Assembly (NCBI GenBank): GCA_030704615.1
Contig: CM060734.1
Span: forward strand, 15,626,001 to 15,686,000
DNA: 60,000 nucleotides
DNA from: Takakia lepidozioides
Lineage: Eukaryota; Streptophyta; Takakiopsida; Takakiales; Takakiaceae
Direction: 5' to 3'
Shown here piece by piece: positions 32,890 through 42,452 of this stretch. A model generated the notes under the pieces. That model saw only the letters and a program-made list of their open reading frames with translations, had not been told where the DNA came from and did not search any database. The translations under genes and the position numbers were made by a program. Numbering within the stretch: the stretch's first letter is position 1; every line of letters begins with the position of its first letter.

Positions 32890-33183
32890 GGGGGAGGTGG
32901 AGAGAGCCTGCGATATGATTCTCCTCGATATTCCAGATGGGGAGCTGCTGGAGGGCTTGGATGGTGTGCCCACCTGGAACAAGTTTACTGAGGACTACTG
33001 GAGAGCTGGGTTTGGGCTGGCGGGGATGCTCCTGGATGACGGTGGATGTATGGTGGTCCTTGCCACAAGAGGAAGAGGACAGAGAATGCTGTGGCAAGGT
33101 GGACACCAAAAAGTGCCACCCCGGTCCTCCTCAAAAAATGGTTTTGCATCAATACGCAGGGGTTGCGAACAGAGGGCCAGAGT
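32890..33183 (+). CDS. Methyltransferase-like gene, motif IV exon
   Basis: It encodes CDMILLDIPDGELLEGLDGV, then PTWNKFTEDYWRAGFGLAGM and LLDDGGCMVVL. This matches motif IV and the following helix-strand of beta-class amino-methyltransferases, where (D/S)PP(Y/W/F) holds the target base and a Gly-Gly turn precedes the next strand. Here the catalytic motif reads DIPD, so activity is doubtful. After a one-base break near 33066 the frame reads KRKRTENAVARWTPKSATPV and LLKKWFCINTQGLRTEGQS up to donor GTAAGT (33184). Confidence 0.55.
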
Positions 33184-33271
33184 GTAAGTTATTAATCTAT
33201 TGCCTTCACTTCATATCGTGGTGTATCTAAACTAGACCTTGGAGTTGATCCATCTTTTGTTGGATGTGCAG

Positions 33272-33819
33272 ACATTGGTGTTTGAGGCATATTGTTTTGT
33301 GAAGAAAGGGTCTACGTTCAAACTCCGCAACGACGGTCATCTTGTTGATGCCGATGTGGACCCTGTTGCCTACGATGTCCTCTACAACTATGTGCCCCAC
33401 TCCAATATGCCAAAGGACACAAAGACAGGCAAACCGTGGCGGTACAGCCGGACCCGGAGCCCTGCTTTCATCCAAACCCTCATGGAGACGTGCTCCGATG
33501 TCCAAGGGCGGATTTTTGACCTCACATGCGGCACGGGTAAGCCTTCACGTGCATAGTATGTCCCCTGGCCCGATTACAATTGCATGCCGCATGCTACTAA
33601 CTGCCCGCTTTGTCCCTCAGGTGCTTCAATGTGGGCTGGGACATTGTCCGACAGGCATGTCTTCACCTTCGAGCCAGATACCCTCCACAACTCGGAACTA
33701 GCAGCGGCTGAACATCTGCCGAAAGAGGAAGAGGCATCCTTGGAGGATGAGGAAGAATCCGAGAAGGAGCAGGGGGAGGTACAAGTTGGGATCGAGGCCA
33801 AGGAGCCCCCGGTTTACGA
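33272..33819 (+). CDS. Methyltransferase-like gene, SAM-binding motif I (two exons)
   Basis: Exons 33272-33536 and 33621-33819 join in phase as a Gly codon. They encode TLVFEAYCFVKKGSTFKLRN, RSPAFIQTLMETCSDVQGRI, FDLTCGTGASMWAGTLSDRH and VFTFEPDTLHNSE. DLTCGTG corresponds to the SAM-binding FxGxG motif; RHVFTFEPD corresponds to motif II with the acidic residue that holds the SAM ribose; RSP before them corresponds to the KP/RP of family PF01555. An acidic tail follows. The motif order IV then I defines the beta class. The donor is GTGAGT at 33820. Confidence 0.6.
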
Positions 33820-33949
33820 GTGAGTGGTCGCATTGTAAGTTGCCTCCTGATTTCGTGAGGCACCTCCCTTCGCTCTCTTATTTCATTGGCCGACCCTTTC
33901 TGCTTCTGCTGGTATTGACATTCTTGAAGTGGATTTGTTCTTACTGCAG

Positions 33950-34307
33950 GATGCCAAGTACTACAGGAGGGACGTCTACACGGCAGTTCATGGGCAGGAA
34001 GAACGTGCCTTTTTTTGCCAGGGGGGATTTCATGCCGAGTCCAAAAAGGGACTACATCCTTCCTACTCATGCTGCCCGACTTGCTTCGGTGTCCATTAGG
34101 AGGTCTTCCGAACCTAGTCATGTACATCAGATTTTAGACGAGGCAAGCCTAAAGAAAATGAAGATGAGGGAGGAGGCAACAGCTATTAGAGCCCGTCAGG
34201 CTTGTAGATTTGTCTTGGATTCTGCTGAGGAAAGTGGGGGGAGAAGAGGCAGAAGATTCCTAGGAGGTGAGGTGGAGAGTCCCCCAAGGAGAGGATGGTA
34301 TTTTTGA
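33950..34307 (+). CDS. Methyltransferase-like gene, last exon
   Basis: The acceptor TTACTGCAG joins in phase (GA + G gives Glu). It encodes RKNVPFFARGDFMPSPKRDY, KKMKMREEATAIRARQACRF and a Gly/Arg-rich end (SGGRRGRRFLGG), stopping at TGA 34305-34307. No domain is recognised; it is basic overall. Confidence 0.45.
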
Positions 34308-34345
34308 GAGGTATAGTGGAACTGATGCATCTCAGAGCTCAGAGG

Positions 34346-34390
34346 ATGGGGGGGATGGGGGGGATGAGGGGGATGAGGAGGAAGGTGGGG
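34346..34390 (+). repeat. GATGGGGGG minisatellite
   Basis: Four to five copies of a 9-bp GATGGGGGG/GATGAGGGG unit just after the methyltransferase-like gene. Confidence 0.75.
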
Positions 34391-34641
34391 CAAGTTCCTT
34401 GGAGGGTGTAGGAGAGTAGTGCCATTCCGGCTATGATAGTTAGGACACACTTGTATAGATGTGGCTTGCCACAAAATTTCCAATAAAATGTTGCATTTCA
34501 TTGATATGATGAGTCCAGTGGTGCCACATTCCAACTTCAAATGACCCTATTTCCGTGCCTCCTAACCCTATTTCCGTGGACACACAATTGTCCGTCATGC
34601 TTTTTTTTTTTCCGCTCATGCTCATGCCGCTCATGAAATAG

Positions 34642-35124
34642 CAGCCCCTGGTATGAGGTCTGGGCCTGGCGCCTTGGTTTTGGATAGGTTTTTGAGGCAC
34701 GAGTCGTAGAGGTCTCTTGTGAAGAGATTCAATATACGGTCTATAGGGGGGGCGCATTTTTCTAGGGAGAAGCCGTCAAGGTCGTGCCACGGGTAGTGCT
34801 TGACTTTGCATAGGCAAGTGGATGCGTGTTGGCTTGGATGCAGGCAGTTAGTTACTGTGGGTGTGTATGAAGTCGATGCCTGCGACCATATTTCATCCCG
34901 AATGTCATCAGGTTTGGTTAATAGGTGGCCTAGTCTGTGTTTGAGATAGTCGATGGGAGGGTTAATTGCAGGATTGAAGATAGCTTTGTGGGCTCGTTTA
35001 GGGTGCTCATGTAATAGTTTGCCAAAGGAGGCAACAATTTTTTTGTGATTGGTTGTGGCTTTTTCTTTTGCGATAAGGTATGCCGCTTTTTTTGCATTAC
35101 GACCGATTTTGGATACGGAGGCAA
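34642..35124 (-). pseudogene. LINE copy 1, start of reverse transcriptase
   Basis: On the minus strand the region preceding RT is recognisable, with KTKAPGPDLIP matching the KAPGPDGIP motif at the start of LINE RT. Sequence homology ends a few residues later, at 34642. Confidence 0.6.
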
Positions 35125-35397
35125 GCCATTGGGGAAGGGAGGGGGTGTCCGTGGGTGGAGGTAGGAGCGGTTGGCATACTTCTAATGTATTTAAACAGGT
35201 TATGCGGGGGTCAGTTCTCCAGTTGTTATATGCCAGGGATCGGGGGTGGGGTATGACGGCAAGGGCCCGTCGGATGGTGTGGTAGATATTGAGGTGGGAG
35301 GACCATGCCCGTTTCTGGGTCCTAGTAAGATATCCGCCGTTTTGCTTTGAGCGGGCGATTTGTGGAAGGTCTGGGGGGGCTGAGCATGTGGCTAAGA

Positions 35398-36400
35398 CAC
35401 TTTAGTCATGTCTAGCATCGTAGAGGAGAGGGTAATCTTGGCCTCGAGAGATAAGTGTGTATTAGTGTCTGAGAGGGTAGAGGAGATCTTATGTATGAAG
35501 GTAGAGGAGGCGGTGTGGAAGTGTTCTTGGAAGGCCTTGAGATTGTTTTGTGGGATGGGTGATAGAATTCTGGGTTGAGGGGGTGGGGTGTGTACGTCCG
35601 GGAGGGGTCGGAAGGGGATAAGAATGGGGGGGAAAAAGATAGAGATCAGGTAGTGATCGAAATTGCATAGACTATTGATATGGACATGTCTGTGAAGATA
35701 TGTGGGGATTTCATTACTAGATTTGAGGTAAAAGCCATCAAGCAAGCTTAGGGAGGAGTAGTGGAAAACCCCTTGTCGGGAGTAGTGGTAATCGGCAGGG
35801 ATATATTTGAGCTTTAGAGACTGAGTGAATTTGGCCTAGTCATGATCCGGGGCCGAGGGTGGTTTGTGAATACCATTATATGAATGACCTAGCAGTGCAA
35901 TGTCCCTGTTAATGTCCCCTGCTAGGATGACGTGATGGTGCTGGTGGTCTGGGTGGTGACTGTTTGGGAAATACTATGCAGAATTTTCGGTATGAGGGGG
36001 AGGCCGTATGTATGAGAGGGCATATATAAATGTATAAGGGTAATGTTGCATAGTGCTGGTGGGTGTAGTTGGATAATTTGTAGGTGTAAGCGGATGGGGA
36101 TAAGGACGGTGATTTTGGTAGTGGTGTTGGGAGAATGGTGTGTGCGGAGGATGCTCAGTGCAACACCGCCCCTAGTGGGCTTGTAGGGTGCGGAGTGGCG
36201 TAGGAGACATTGTTGAGCAGTTAGAGGGTTACCATAAAATAGATGATAGTTGGGAAGTAGTTTGTTTATGTAAGAACTGCTAGTGTTATTGGTGTGTAGT
36301 TTGGTTTCCTGTAGGAGGAAGACATGTGGTTGTGCTGTGTTAGAGAAGAGGTGAAGCAGGCTTTGGGTACTGGTGGCTAAGGCGCCCACGTTCCATGATG
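35398..36400 (-). pseudogene. LINE copy 1, APE endonuclease domain
   Basis: In several frames: ITSWNVGALATSTQSLLHLF, FLLQETKLHTNN (Glu of the metal site), ILAGDINRDIALLGH (GDxN-type motif), LLDGFYLKSSNEIP and INSLCNFDHYLIS, where the usual SDH motif reads FDH. The order is that of apurinic-endonuclease-like domains of LINEs, which nick the target DNA. Copy 2 has the intact CNSDHYPIS. Confidence 0.75.
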
Positions 36401-36644
36401 TGATGGTGAAGGTACTAGGATCAAGTTCGGAAATGGGGGGGGGTCATGTCTTGGGGGGGGTAGGGGGTCAGTGAGACTGTTTTGTGTGGTTGGAGGGTCG
36501 TAGCCAGGTATCGGGGTGGTTGCATTGAGTGTGGTGGTAATGAGGAATGGGAATTTGCTAGTGATGTGGTTGTGGTCGTGGTACGATGTGGAGACCGATG
36601 CCAGTTGGTCCCCCAGGATATTATGAACTACCCCGGTTTGGGAG

Positions 36645-37712
36645 TCAAGTAGTTTGAGGGAAGCATGGATCTCGGCTAAGTAGTGCGGGGGGGGCCATGT
36701 ATTCAGTAGAGAGTGGTGGCATCAAGCTTAGTTGGCATAGGAGAGATTGGATTTTCGAGGTCGAGTGAGAGTTAAAATATCCGTTGCATGTTTCTGGTAA
36801 AGGGGAGATGGTTACGACAAGCGAAAAAATGAGTTGTGGGGCGGAGAAAGTCTTGAGTTTAGATAGGGCTGTAGCAAGTGTTGGGCAGCTGTTGGGGGGT
36901 AGCCCGAAGGTTGTAATATGGTGAGAAGGGGTGTTCTTTGTGTTTTGGCATTTTGGGAGGAAGGGACTGTAGTGGTCAAGAATATGGCGGTAGCTATGTA
37001 TAAGAGAGATAGTGTTTGGTTGAAAGTATAGGGTATATCTCTCTTGCTCGTCTTCGGATAGAGTTTTGATAATTTCGGTAATGGTAGGCGGGCCAGGGGT
37101 AGGGTGAATATCCCCACACCTCATGAGGATTAGGTCTTGGCACGAGTGCATATATGCTTGGTGAGGGTTAGGGGGGTGATGGTAATAATGTTTAGATTTT
37201 GTGGGGAATTTGTAATGTCGGACGTATGGGCCATGGATGAGGGGATTGATACATTGGTGCACGTGGCAGTATGTCACGACGTGGGGGGAGCTGATGAGTG
37301 GTAGGGAATTATGGTGGGTAGATTGAGAGATGGTGGAGCTGGTGGCAGTGGAGTGTGTAGGAAAAATATATTGGTGATGAGTGAGTTGGCTGGTCGTTTT
37401 AGGAAACGTTATCATCCACTTTATCCAGCTAGGGAGTAACCTGTGTGGCGGCCCTGTATATAGAGGCGATATAGCTGTGTTTGTGTAGTGAGTGTACTTA
37501 AGGTGGTGGGGAGGTAGGTATTGCATATGTGGTGGACTTAGGTGGGATACATTCATCCACGATTTTTTTATATCCGTTGGTAGTGAAATGGATTTAGTGT
37601 TTATATAAGAGGGTGTAGTTTGGTAGAGATGACTGGCCAATAGAGAAATGGGGAGAAGTGGGCCGTTAGCTTTCCGCGTATACAGAATCTGGGTGACAGA
37701 CGCAAATGTCAT
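36645..37712 (-). pseudogene. LINE copy 1, N-terminal protein with 2A-like motif
   Basis: This 355-residue ORF is rich in His, Pro, Thr and Ser in its first half. Residues 173-208 read KSKHYYHHPP, then CQDLILMRCGDIHPTPGP at 191-208, the latter like 2A ribosome-skipping peptides (hydrophobic stretch, then GD(V/I)ExNPGP). After it comes PPTITEIIKTLSEDEQERYT and LYFQPNTISLIHSYRHILDH, which is conserved in copy 2. The ATG at 37712 overlaps the TGA of the upstream ORF. Its function is unknown; it corresponds in place to the region before the endonuclease. Confidence 0.6.
37089..37115 (-). other. 2A-like motif GDIHPTPGP (LINE copy 1)
   Basis: It encodes residues 200-208 of the ORF above. Canonical 2A is D(V/I)ExNPGP with cleavage between the last Gly and Pro; here the Glu is His and the Asn is Thr. 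The region before it is Leu/Ile/Met-rich as in known 2A peptides. Confidence 0.55.
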
Positions 37713-38206
37713 ATTATCGTGTTTAATAGTTTTAGGGGGGTGTTTTTATAAAAGATGGTGGGACAGGTGTCAAGCGGTGGGTACGGGAGTGACGAGGTGG
37801 CGGGCGCGGGTAGGCCCTGCACGCGGGCCCCATAGAACGGGTGCGGGGGATGGGGGCTGTCGTCAGGCAGGGCATAGTGGGTTCTCGAGAGGAGGGGGGA
37901 GGGGAGCTTTGAAGCAGGGGGGGAGTGTGAAGTGCACCAGCCAGCGGAGCACGGCGAGTGTTGAGAGTGAGTGGTGCTATGGGTGCGGCGGCCATATATA
38001 GAGAGTTTGAGTGTTAGTGGGGGCGTTGCGGAATCAGTAGAGTAATTTGAGTGTAAGAGTTGAGTGCATAGGGATGTAGTGGGACTCAGCGGGTAGCATA
38101 GACATAAGGGAGCAAGCCAAGAGGTAGAGTAGTAATGCTGGTGGCCGAGTACGACTGTTCGTTGAGTGGCCCTTCTACTTGTGGGTTGCTTGTGCTGTTT
38201 ACGCAT
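37709..38206 (-). pseudogene. LINE copy 1, upstream ORF
   Basis: This 165-residue Ser/Pro/Thr/His-rich ORF has no recognised domain. Its TGA overlaps the next ATG as ATGA. It may be ORF1 or the 5' UTR; the region in copy 2 has a different ORF structure, so support is weak. Confidence 0.3.
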
Positions 38207-38619
38207 TCGGGTGCTTGGCTATCATGGTATTGGAGTCACCTTTCGTAGTGTCTGTCGCATGCTGGGATTCGGGGGGCCCTTGCCTCCCAGGCACGGGTGC
38301 AGGCTAAGTGCCAAGGAGGCCTGCAGTGCCCAGCTTATGAGGGCCCTCATGCTGCAGCGCAAGAAGGGCCTCCTCTAGCATTAGTATTAGTTTCTCTTAC
38401 CTCTTCTCTCTACACCCCTAGAACAATGCTTCCTGATCTCTCAGGGTTCTACCGTGGTAGGAATTATAAGCTTGCCATGTTGGCTGATCTGGGTTGTACC
38501 CTATCTTTCCAGAAATATAAGCCTTATGGCCCCTGACTTGGTTATTTTTTCCAGGACACCTTTTAATATGAATTACAGGGCCTCTTCCTTTTTTTTCTTT
38601 TTTTTTTAAAGGAAAAAAA
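38207..38619. other. No gene recognised
   Basis: Sequence upstream of the LINE with short frames only; a T-rich tract at 38585-38610. Confidence 0.4.
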
Positions 38620-38864
38620 ACCGCACATCGGCTGGTAGGTCAGCTGGTAAGTGCACAATGTGTCGCCTTGGTGGTTGGGGGTTCAAACCCGCTGCCCTGC
38701 CCCTTGTGTGGATTGTCCGTGGCATTCTATCTGGATGTTGTTCGTCCTGTGTGCCTCCATGGCCCATAAATGAGAGGGGGTTATTTTTCCCCCTCCTCAA
38801 GGGCCTGAATTGTGGGCTGTCGCTCCAAGGTTTCCTTTCTAAATTTAAAAAAAAAAAAAGCCAT
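38620..38864 (+). mobile_element. tRNA-derived SINE
   Basis: It has an A-box-like GGTCAGCTGGTAAGTG at 38637-38652 and a B box GGTTCAAACCC at 38680-38690, as in RNA polymerase III promoters of tRNA genes. A tRNA-unrelated body of about 150 bp follows, and an A-rich tail of 13 A ends at 38860. The cloverleaf is not intact, so it is not a tRNA gene. Target duplications were not found. Confidence 0.75.
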
Positions 38865-39500
38865 TCGCAACTACCCGCTTGTTTTATTTTATTTATTTTT
38901 AAGTGAAACATGCGCGCGTGCACACAGCAGACTGGCACGTGCAGCCTCGCCAGGTAACTGGGGTGGACGTGTTGTACGGACGGATGAAATGAGAGTTGCA
39001 GGGCGTGGGAATCAGGACGATGAATGATTCCCGAATCTGCTCCTGCAAAATATCCGTCCATGGAGAGGCACCTGTCGGGCAGGCGAAGCGCGGCGGCTAG
39101 CTGTCGGCACGCCATTCCCGGCTGCGCCTACTGAGGATGTAGCCACTGACAGATGGCGGCACCCTATCTCTCGAATCTTCCCGTCCAATGGCCGTCGCGT
39201 TTGTGATTTGGTGTAGGAGGCCGGCCCGCGAGCGGTTCCACAACCGGCAAAGCCCGACCCACCGCCTCACCCACCATTCCATCCATCCGGTGACCACACA
39301 TCCACAATGGTTGAGGAGAAATCTGGTTGACAGTCACCCTCCACAAAATGTAAAAAAAAAAAAAAAGGTCTTACGAACTTCATCTCCCACTTGTGGTTTA
39401 AAAGAAAATAATAATAATAAATTTAAAAAAAACCTTTATCTGTATTTTTCTGCCACTACTTACCGTTCCCACAAGAAAACATGCTAAAATGGACTTACGT
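38865..39500. other. No gene recognised; A-rich and AAT repeats
   Basis: GC-rich unique sequence to about 39330, then A runs at 39351-39366, an AAT repeat at 39406-39420 and another A run at 39424-39432. Confidence 0.5.
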
Positions 39501-39653
39501 GTACCTGTGATGATTTTTGTTAAGCTAAAATCCAGCCCCTTAATCACAGTTGAAGTTGAAGTGTGGTTTGCCCTCCAGCGATTTTACAGGGCACGGGCTT
39601 TCCAGCTGTTGAAGGAACTTGTTGATGGATTGGACCCCAATATCACCCCGGTT

Positions 39654-39840
39654 GTGTATAATGCCCCCGGTGGAGGGCATTCCCCAGGGCGGTAGCCCCA
39701 AGGAAGGCCCGAAAATTCGGGAATGCCCCACACGAGGGGCATTACACTGTATAAAGCATGTGCAACAAAAAAAGTGTAATGCACCGGCCTCGCTGTCCAG
39801 TGCATTCCATCGGAGTGTAATGCCCCGCCCGGCCAAGCGA
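39654..39840. repeat. Cluster of AATGCCCC/GGGGCATT dyads
   Basis: Imperfect palindromes lie at about 39658-39681 (AATGCCC...GGGCATT), 39722-39750 (AATGCCCC...GGGGCATT) and 39775-39808 (GTGTAATGCAC...GTGCATTCC), plus a half-site GTGTAATGCCCC at 39816. CCCGAAAATTCGGG at 39707-39720 is a further dyad. Steps are uneven (about 62, 55, 42). Confidence 0.7.
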
Positions 39841-39884
39841 TGAATTCTGCTTTTTAACAACACGATAAATACAAAGAGAAAAAA

Positions 39885-40075
39885 CGCAAAGTGCTTTATG
39901 CACAGGCAAAGCACAAACTCCCAACCACTAGGCTGCCTGGTCAACCTAGCACAAGGATCATGGGAACCAAGGAAAGGGGGAGAAGAAGTTCAACACACAA
40001 CCATCTAGGTGATCCCAAAATCATCCTGCATGTAGTACTTGATGCTTTAACCAACTGAGCTACTGACAAATGATC
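39885..40075 (-). mobile_element. Possible SINE with tRNA-like A box
   Basis: On the minus strand TAGCTCAGTTGGTTAAAGC (40044-40062) is a canonical tRNA A box. The B box about 60 bases on is poor (GTGTTGAACTT). The rest has no recognised structure. It could be a decayed tRNA-derived SINE or tRNA pseudogene. Confidence 0.4.
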
Positions 40076-40079
40076 ACAA

Positions 40080-40700
40080 CTCAGTCGTAAGAACAGGTAA
40101 TATATCGGGTAGTAGCTTCTCATCACTTACCAAAATGAATAAAGACTATCTGAAGGGCTATGCCCAATGTATGCAAGTATGTTTTCATGATGGCCTTCTA
40201 TATGAAAATGTTTGTTCAGGATTTTTCCTTTTCCTGAAGTGGGATTCTATAGGCAGCATGCTGCAAAACAAACCGCTGGAGGCTCAGTGGGGATGTTTCA
40301 AACTCGGAATCGTCTTGAAAATAAGTTATATTCAAATTAAAATGAAAGACAAAATGGTGACACTGACAAATGTGTGTGCTGGCAGGAGCAAGAGCATTCC
40401 ACATGTCTTGTCTAACGCAGGCCACCCTCTTAAGCGGCTGCGCTGGCTTCTTATACCCTTTGCCCCTCTCCTTGCAAATTTATACTTCTGCCATCTCGCA
40501 CCTCCTCGAAGCACGCTATGTTTGTACGCTCTCTAATCCTTGAGGGTGGGTTCTAGTTGCTTTTCATATAATCAAGAAAGAAAAAGTAGCGGAGGTGTAT
40601 TTATCTGGAACCACTCTATAGAACTGCACAGCAGCATCGAATGATCCATGTGGACGCCCTGGGTGCCTCTTAGCTGCAGCATATTTCCTTATTGTCGATT
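40080..40700. other. Probable promoter and 5' intron of the senescence gene
   Basis: No domain is seen. The end, TTATTGTCGATTTTCTTAG at about 40690-40708, looks like a splice acceptor just before the first recognised exon, so a 5' exon may lie upstream. Confidence 0.4.
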
Positions 40701-40726
40701 TTCTTAGGGCAGTTTGGGTGTTCGGT

Positions 40727-42452
40727 ATGGGCGGCGAATCCAACAGTTCAAGGCTAGTAAGTGCGGTGGAAGCTTCAATGGGAAGCGAAACGGAGCTGAT
40801 TAGAATAGGAGGTGCTCAGCTTTATCTGATAGATGGGGAGGAAAGTGTCCTCATGCAAACGGGGGACTTCGCCCTACTGATGTTGAAGCAGGCCCATTCT
40901 TTTCTGGCAGCTATTGTAGCACGGGTTGGAGAGGTGCAATGGCCTGTGGGAAAGGATGCACCAGTCTTGAAAGTTTGGAATTGTCGCTACACGTTCGCTT
41001 TGCCCGGTTTGGTTTATGGTTTGATCCTGCCAGAAAACACGTCCATTGAGGTCCTTCAGCAATTGGAAGCTCTTATACTTCAGTATTGCACCTTTGAAGT
41101 CCATCAAGAAATTGCCGAAGGTAGGTCCCATGGTTCTTTGTTGCTTGCGAGCGGATCAATAATCTCTTCAAAACTTTGTGAAAGATTTGGCCAACTAAAC
41201 CACCTTGACCAGTTGCAGGTGGACAGGGACAGGCTCAAATGTATGTGTTTATGAAGCTAAAGTCGCATTGTAAGGATGAGAGATGTCTGGCTGTCCTGTG
41301 TGTGACTAATTCTGCAAACATAGTTGGTTAATACTTAACCATTCTGGGTGATGAGGTGCAGCTCAGCAGCAAATTGATGAGATAGCATCTGAACCCAGGG
41401 ATGCGGCCGGTTACTGGACTGCTGTAGCACCAGATGTGGAGGGTTTGAGTTCCACGATAGCGCGACAGATCTGTAGCACTTCCAGAATAGTTGCAAACAG
41501 CATCGTTATGGGTAGTGAATGGGTCACCTTGGGTATTCAACATGGCGGATCCTTTGTCAAAAGGCAAGCAGGGCCTGAGAAGGTAGATGCCGGGACGGGG
41601 GTAAGTCCGAGGATGATGAGGCGCATGCAACAGGCTCGTCGCATGTCTGCAGTTGCAAAGCTCGTGTCGAAAACCCTTCTGAAAGGTGCTATTAGCGCCT
41701 CAGGCCATGTTGCAAGCAAGCTAGGATTGGATGTAAACAGTGCCCCTGGCTCACCTACGTACAGTCCGAACACGGGTGTCAGAAAGCTTGCTGTGGCAAG
41801 CGTGGATGCATTTGCTAAAGTTGTAGAGGCAATAGAGACGGCAGGCAAATCGCCCCTTGGGGCCTCTAGCAGAGTGGGAACAGATCTGGTGCATCAGAAG
41901 TTTGGCCATCAAGCAGGCGAGGTGGTGGAAAACACTTTTGGGGCGGTCGGCAATGTTATCAACACTGCTTGGACACTGAACAAAATGGGTTTGCGAATGC
42001 TCTTGCAAGTCACTGCAGCATCAACGGCTCTAAATATAGCTCATCGTGGAGATGCAAAGCCTTCCTCAAGCGAAGAATCGCAGCCCAGTTCCTCACCATC
42101 ATCTTCTTCTCAAATGTCGCAGTCTTCTGCCCTTTTCCACCAGATCACTCTCTCGCCTCCGCAGCAGCAAGACCCAATGAATGTTATCGTGGCAGTGCCT
42201 GTACAGAGACCGCCACTATTGCAAACATCTGAATTGTTTCCCACAACTGCTGGACCGATACGCACAGAGACTTTACTAGGGCCAGCAGCGCAGGCACCGG
42301 TAAGTTCCTACCTACCTAGCGGCGACTACACCACCTCTATCCCACCTGGGCCCCGTCCCAATAGCCCCTTCCAACAGTATCCTCGTCACGGCCATCAGTA
42401 TCCACCCTACAACTTCCCCTACGGTGTTGACCAGTCAAGAACCTCCTCGTAA
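40727..42452 (+). CDS. Senescence/spartin-domain protein (ERD7-like)
   Basis: Two exons, 40727-41120 and 41362-42452, join in phase across a 241-bp GT-AG intron and encode about 494 residues. The N-terminal part (ELIRIGGAQLYLIDGEESVL, LAAIVARVGEVQWPVGKDAP, LVYGLILPEN) matches the plant ERD7/spartin N-terminal region. The C-terminal senescence domain is clear: AAGYWTAVAPDVEGLSSTIA, ARRMSAVAKLVSKTLLKGAI, SGHVASKLG and GVRKLAVASVDAFAKVVEAI, then a Ser/Pro/Gln-rich tail. Proteins of this family associate with lipids and membranes and in plants are linked to dehydration and ageing. The first ATG in frame is 40727; a start in an upstream exon is possible. No lesions are seen, so it is probably a working gene. 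Confidence 0.9.
41121..41361 (+). other. Intron of the senescence gene
   Basis: Donor GAAG|GTAGGT and acceptor GAGGTGCAG|CTCAGC. The split codon G+CT gives Ala (EIAEAQQQIDEIAS). Confidence 0.85.

Larger units (their letters stand above)
28400..34307 (+). pseudogene. Multi-exon gene with beta-class DNA amino-methyltransferase-like domain
   Basis: At least nine plus-strand exons with good GT-AG borders and matching phases encode a large protein: basic and acidic coiled or disordered N-terminus, two unrecognised globular parts, a Lys-rich linker, then a domain with the motif order of beta-class N4-cytosine/N6-adenine DNA methyltransferases (motif IV first, SAM motif I later). Small frame breaks, mostly at homopolymer runs (C run near 29725, G run near 32885, and at about 33066), interrupt the product. 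They may be pseudogene lesions or base-call errors. Most introns are about 80-150 bp; one of 1030 bp is filled by a palindromic array. Exons are given separately. Confidence 0.6.
34600..38206 (-). mobile_element. APE-type LINE, copy 1, lacking most of RT
   Basis: Minus-strand reading gives an N-terminal His/Pro/Thr-rich ORF with a 2A-like motif, an APE endonuclease and the first part of RT (AKEKATTNHKKIVASF, then KTKAPGPDLIPGAA). It then jumps to CTATTTCATGAGCGG repeats and a tract of 11 A (T on the plus strand, 34601-34611). The rest of RT is deleted, yet a poly(A)-like tail is present. Many stops and frame changes occur. Copy 2 (55.8-58.6 kb) is homologous. Confidence 0.75.

Noticed and set aside
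33950-34090. Alternative last-exon frame starting DAKYYRRDVYTAVHG
   Set aside because: It needs an AG acceptor phase that does not match the GTGAGT donor and it stops early; the in-phase frame is longer.
38637-38690. Functional tRNA gene
   Set aside because: A and B boxes are present, but acceptor and anticodon stems do not pair, and an A-rich tail follows; SINE fits better.
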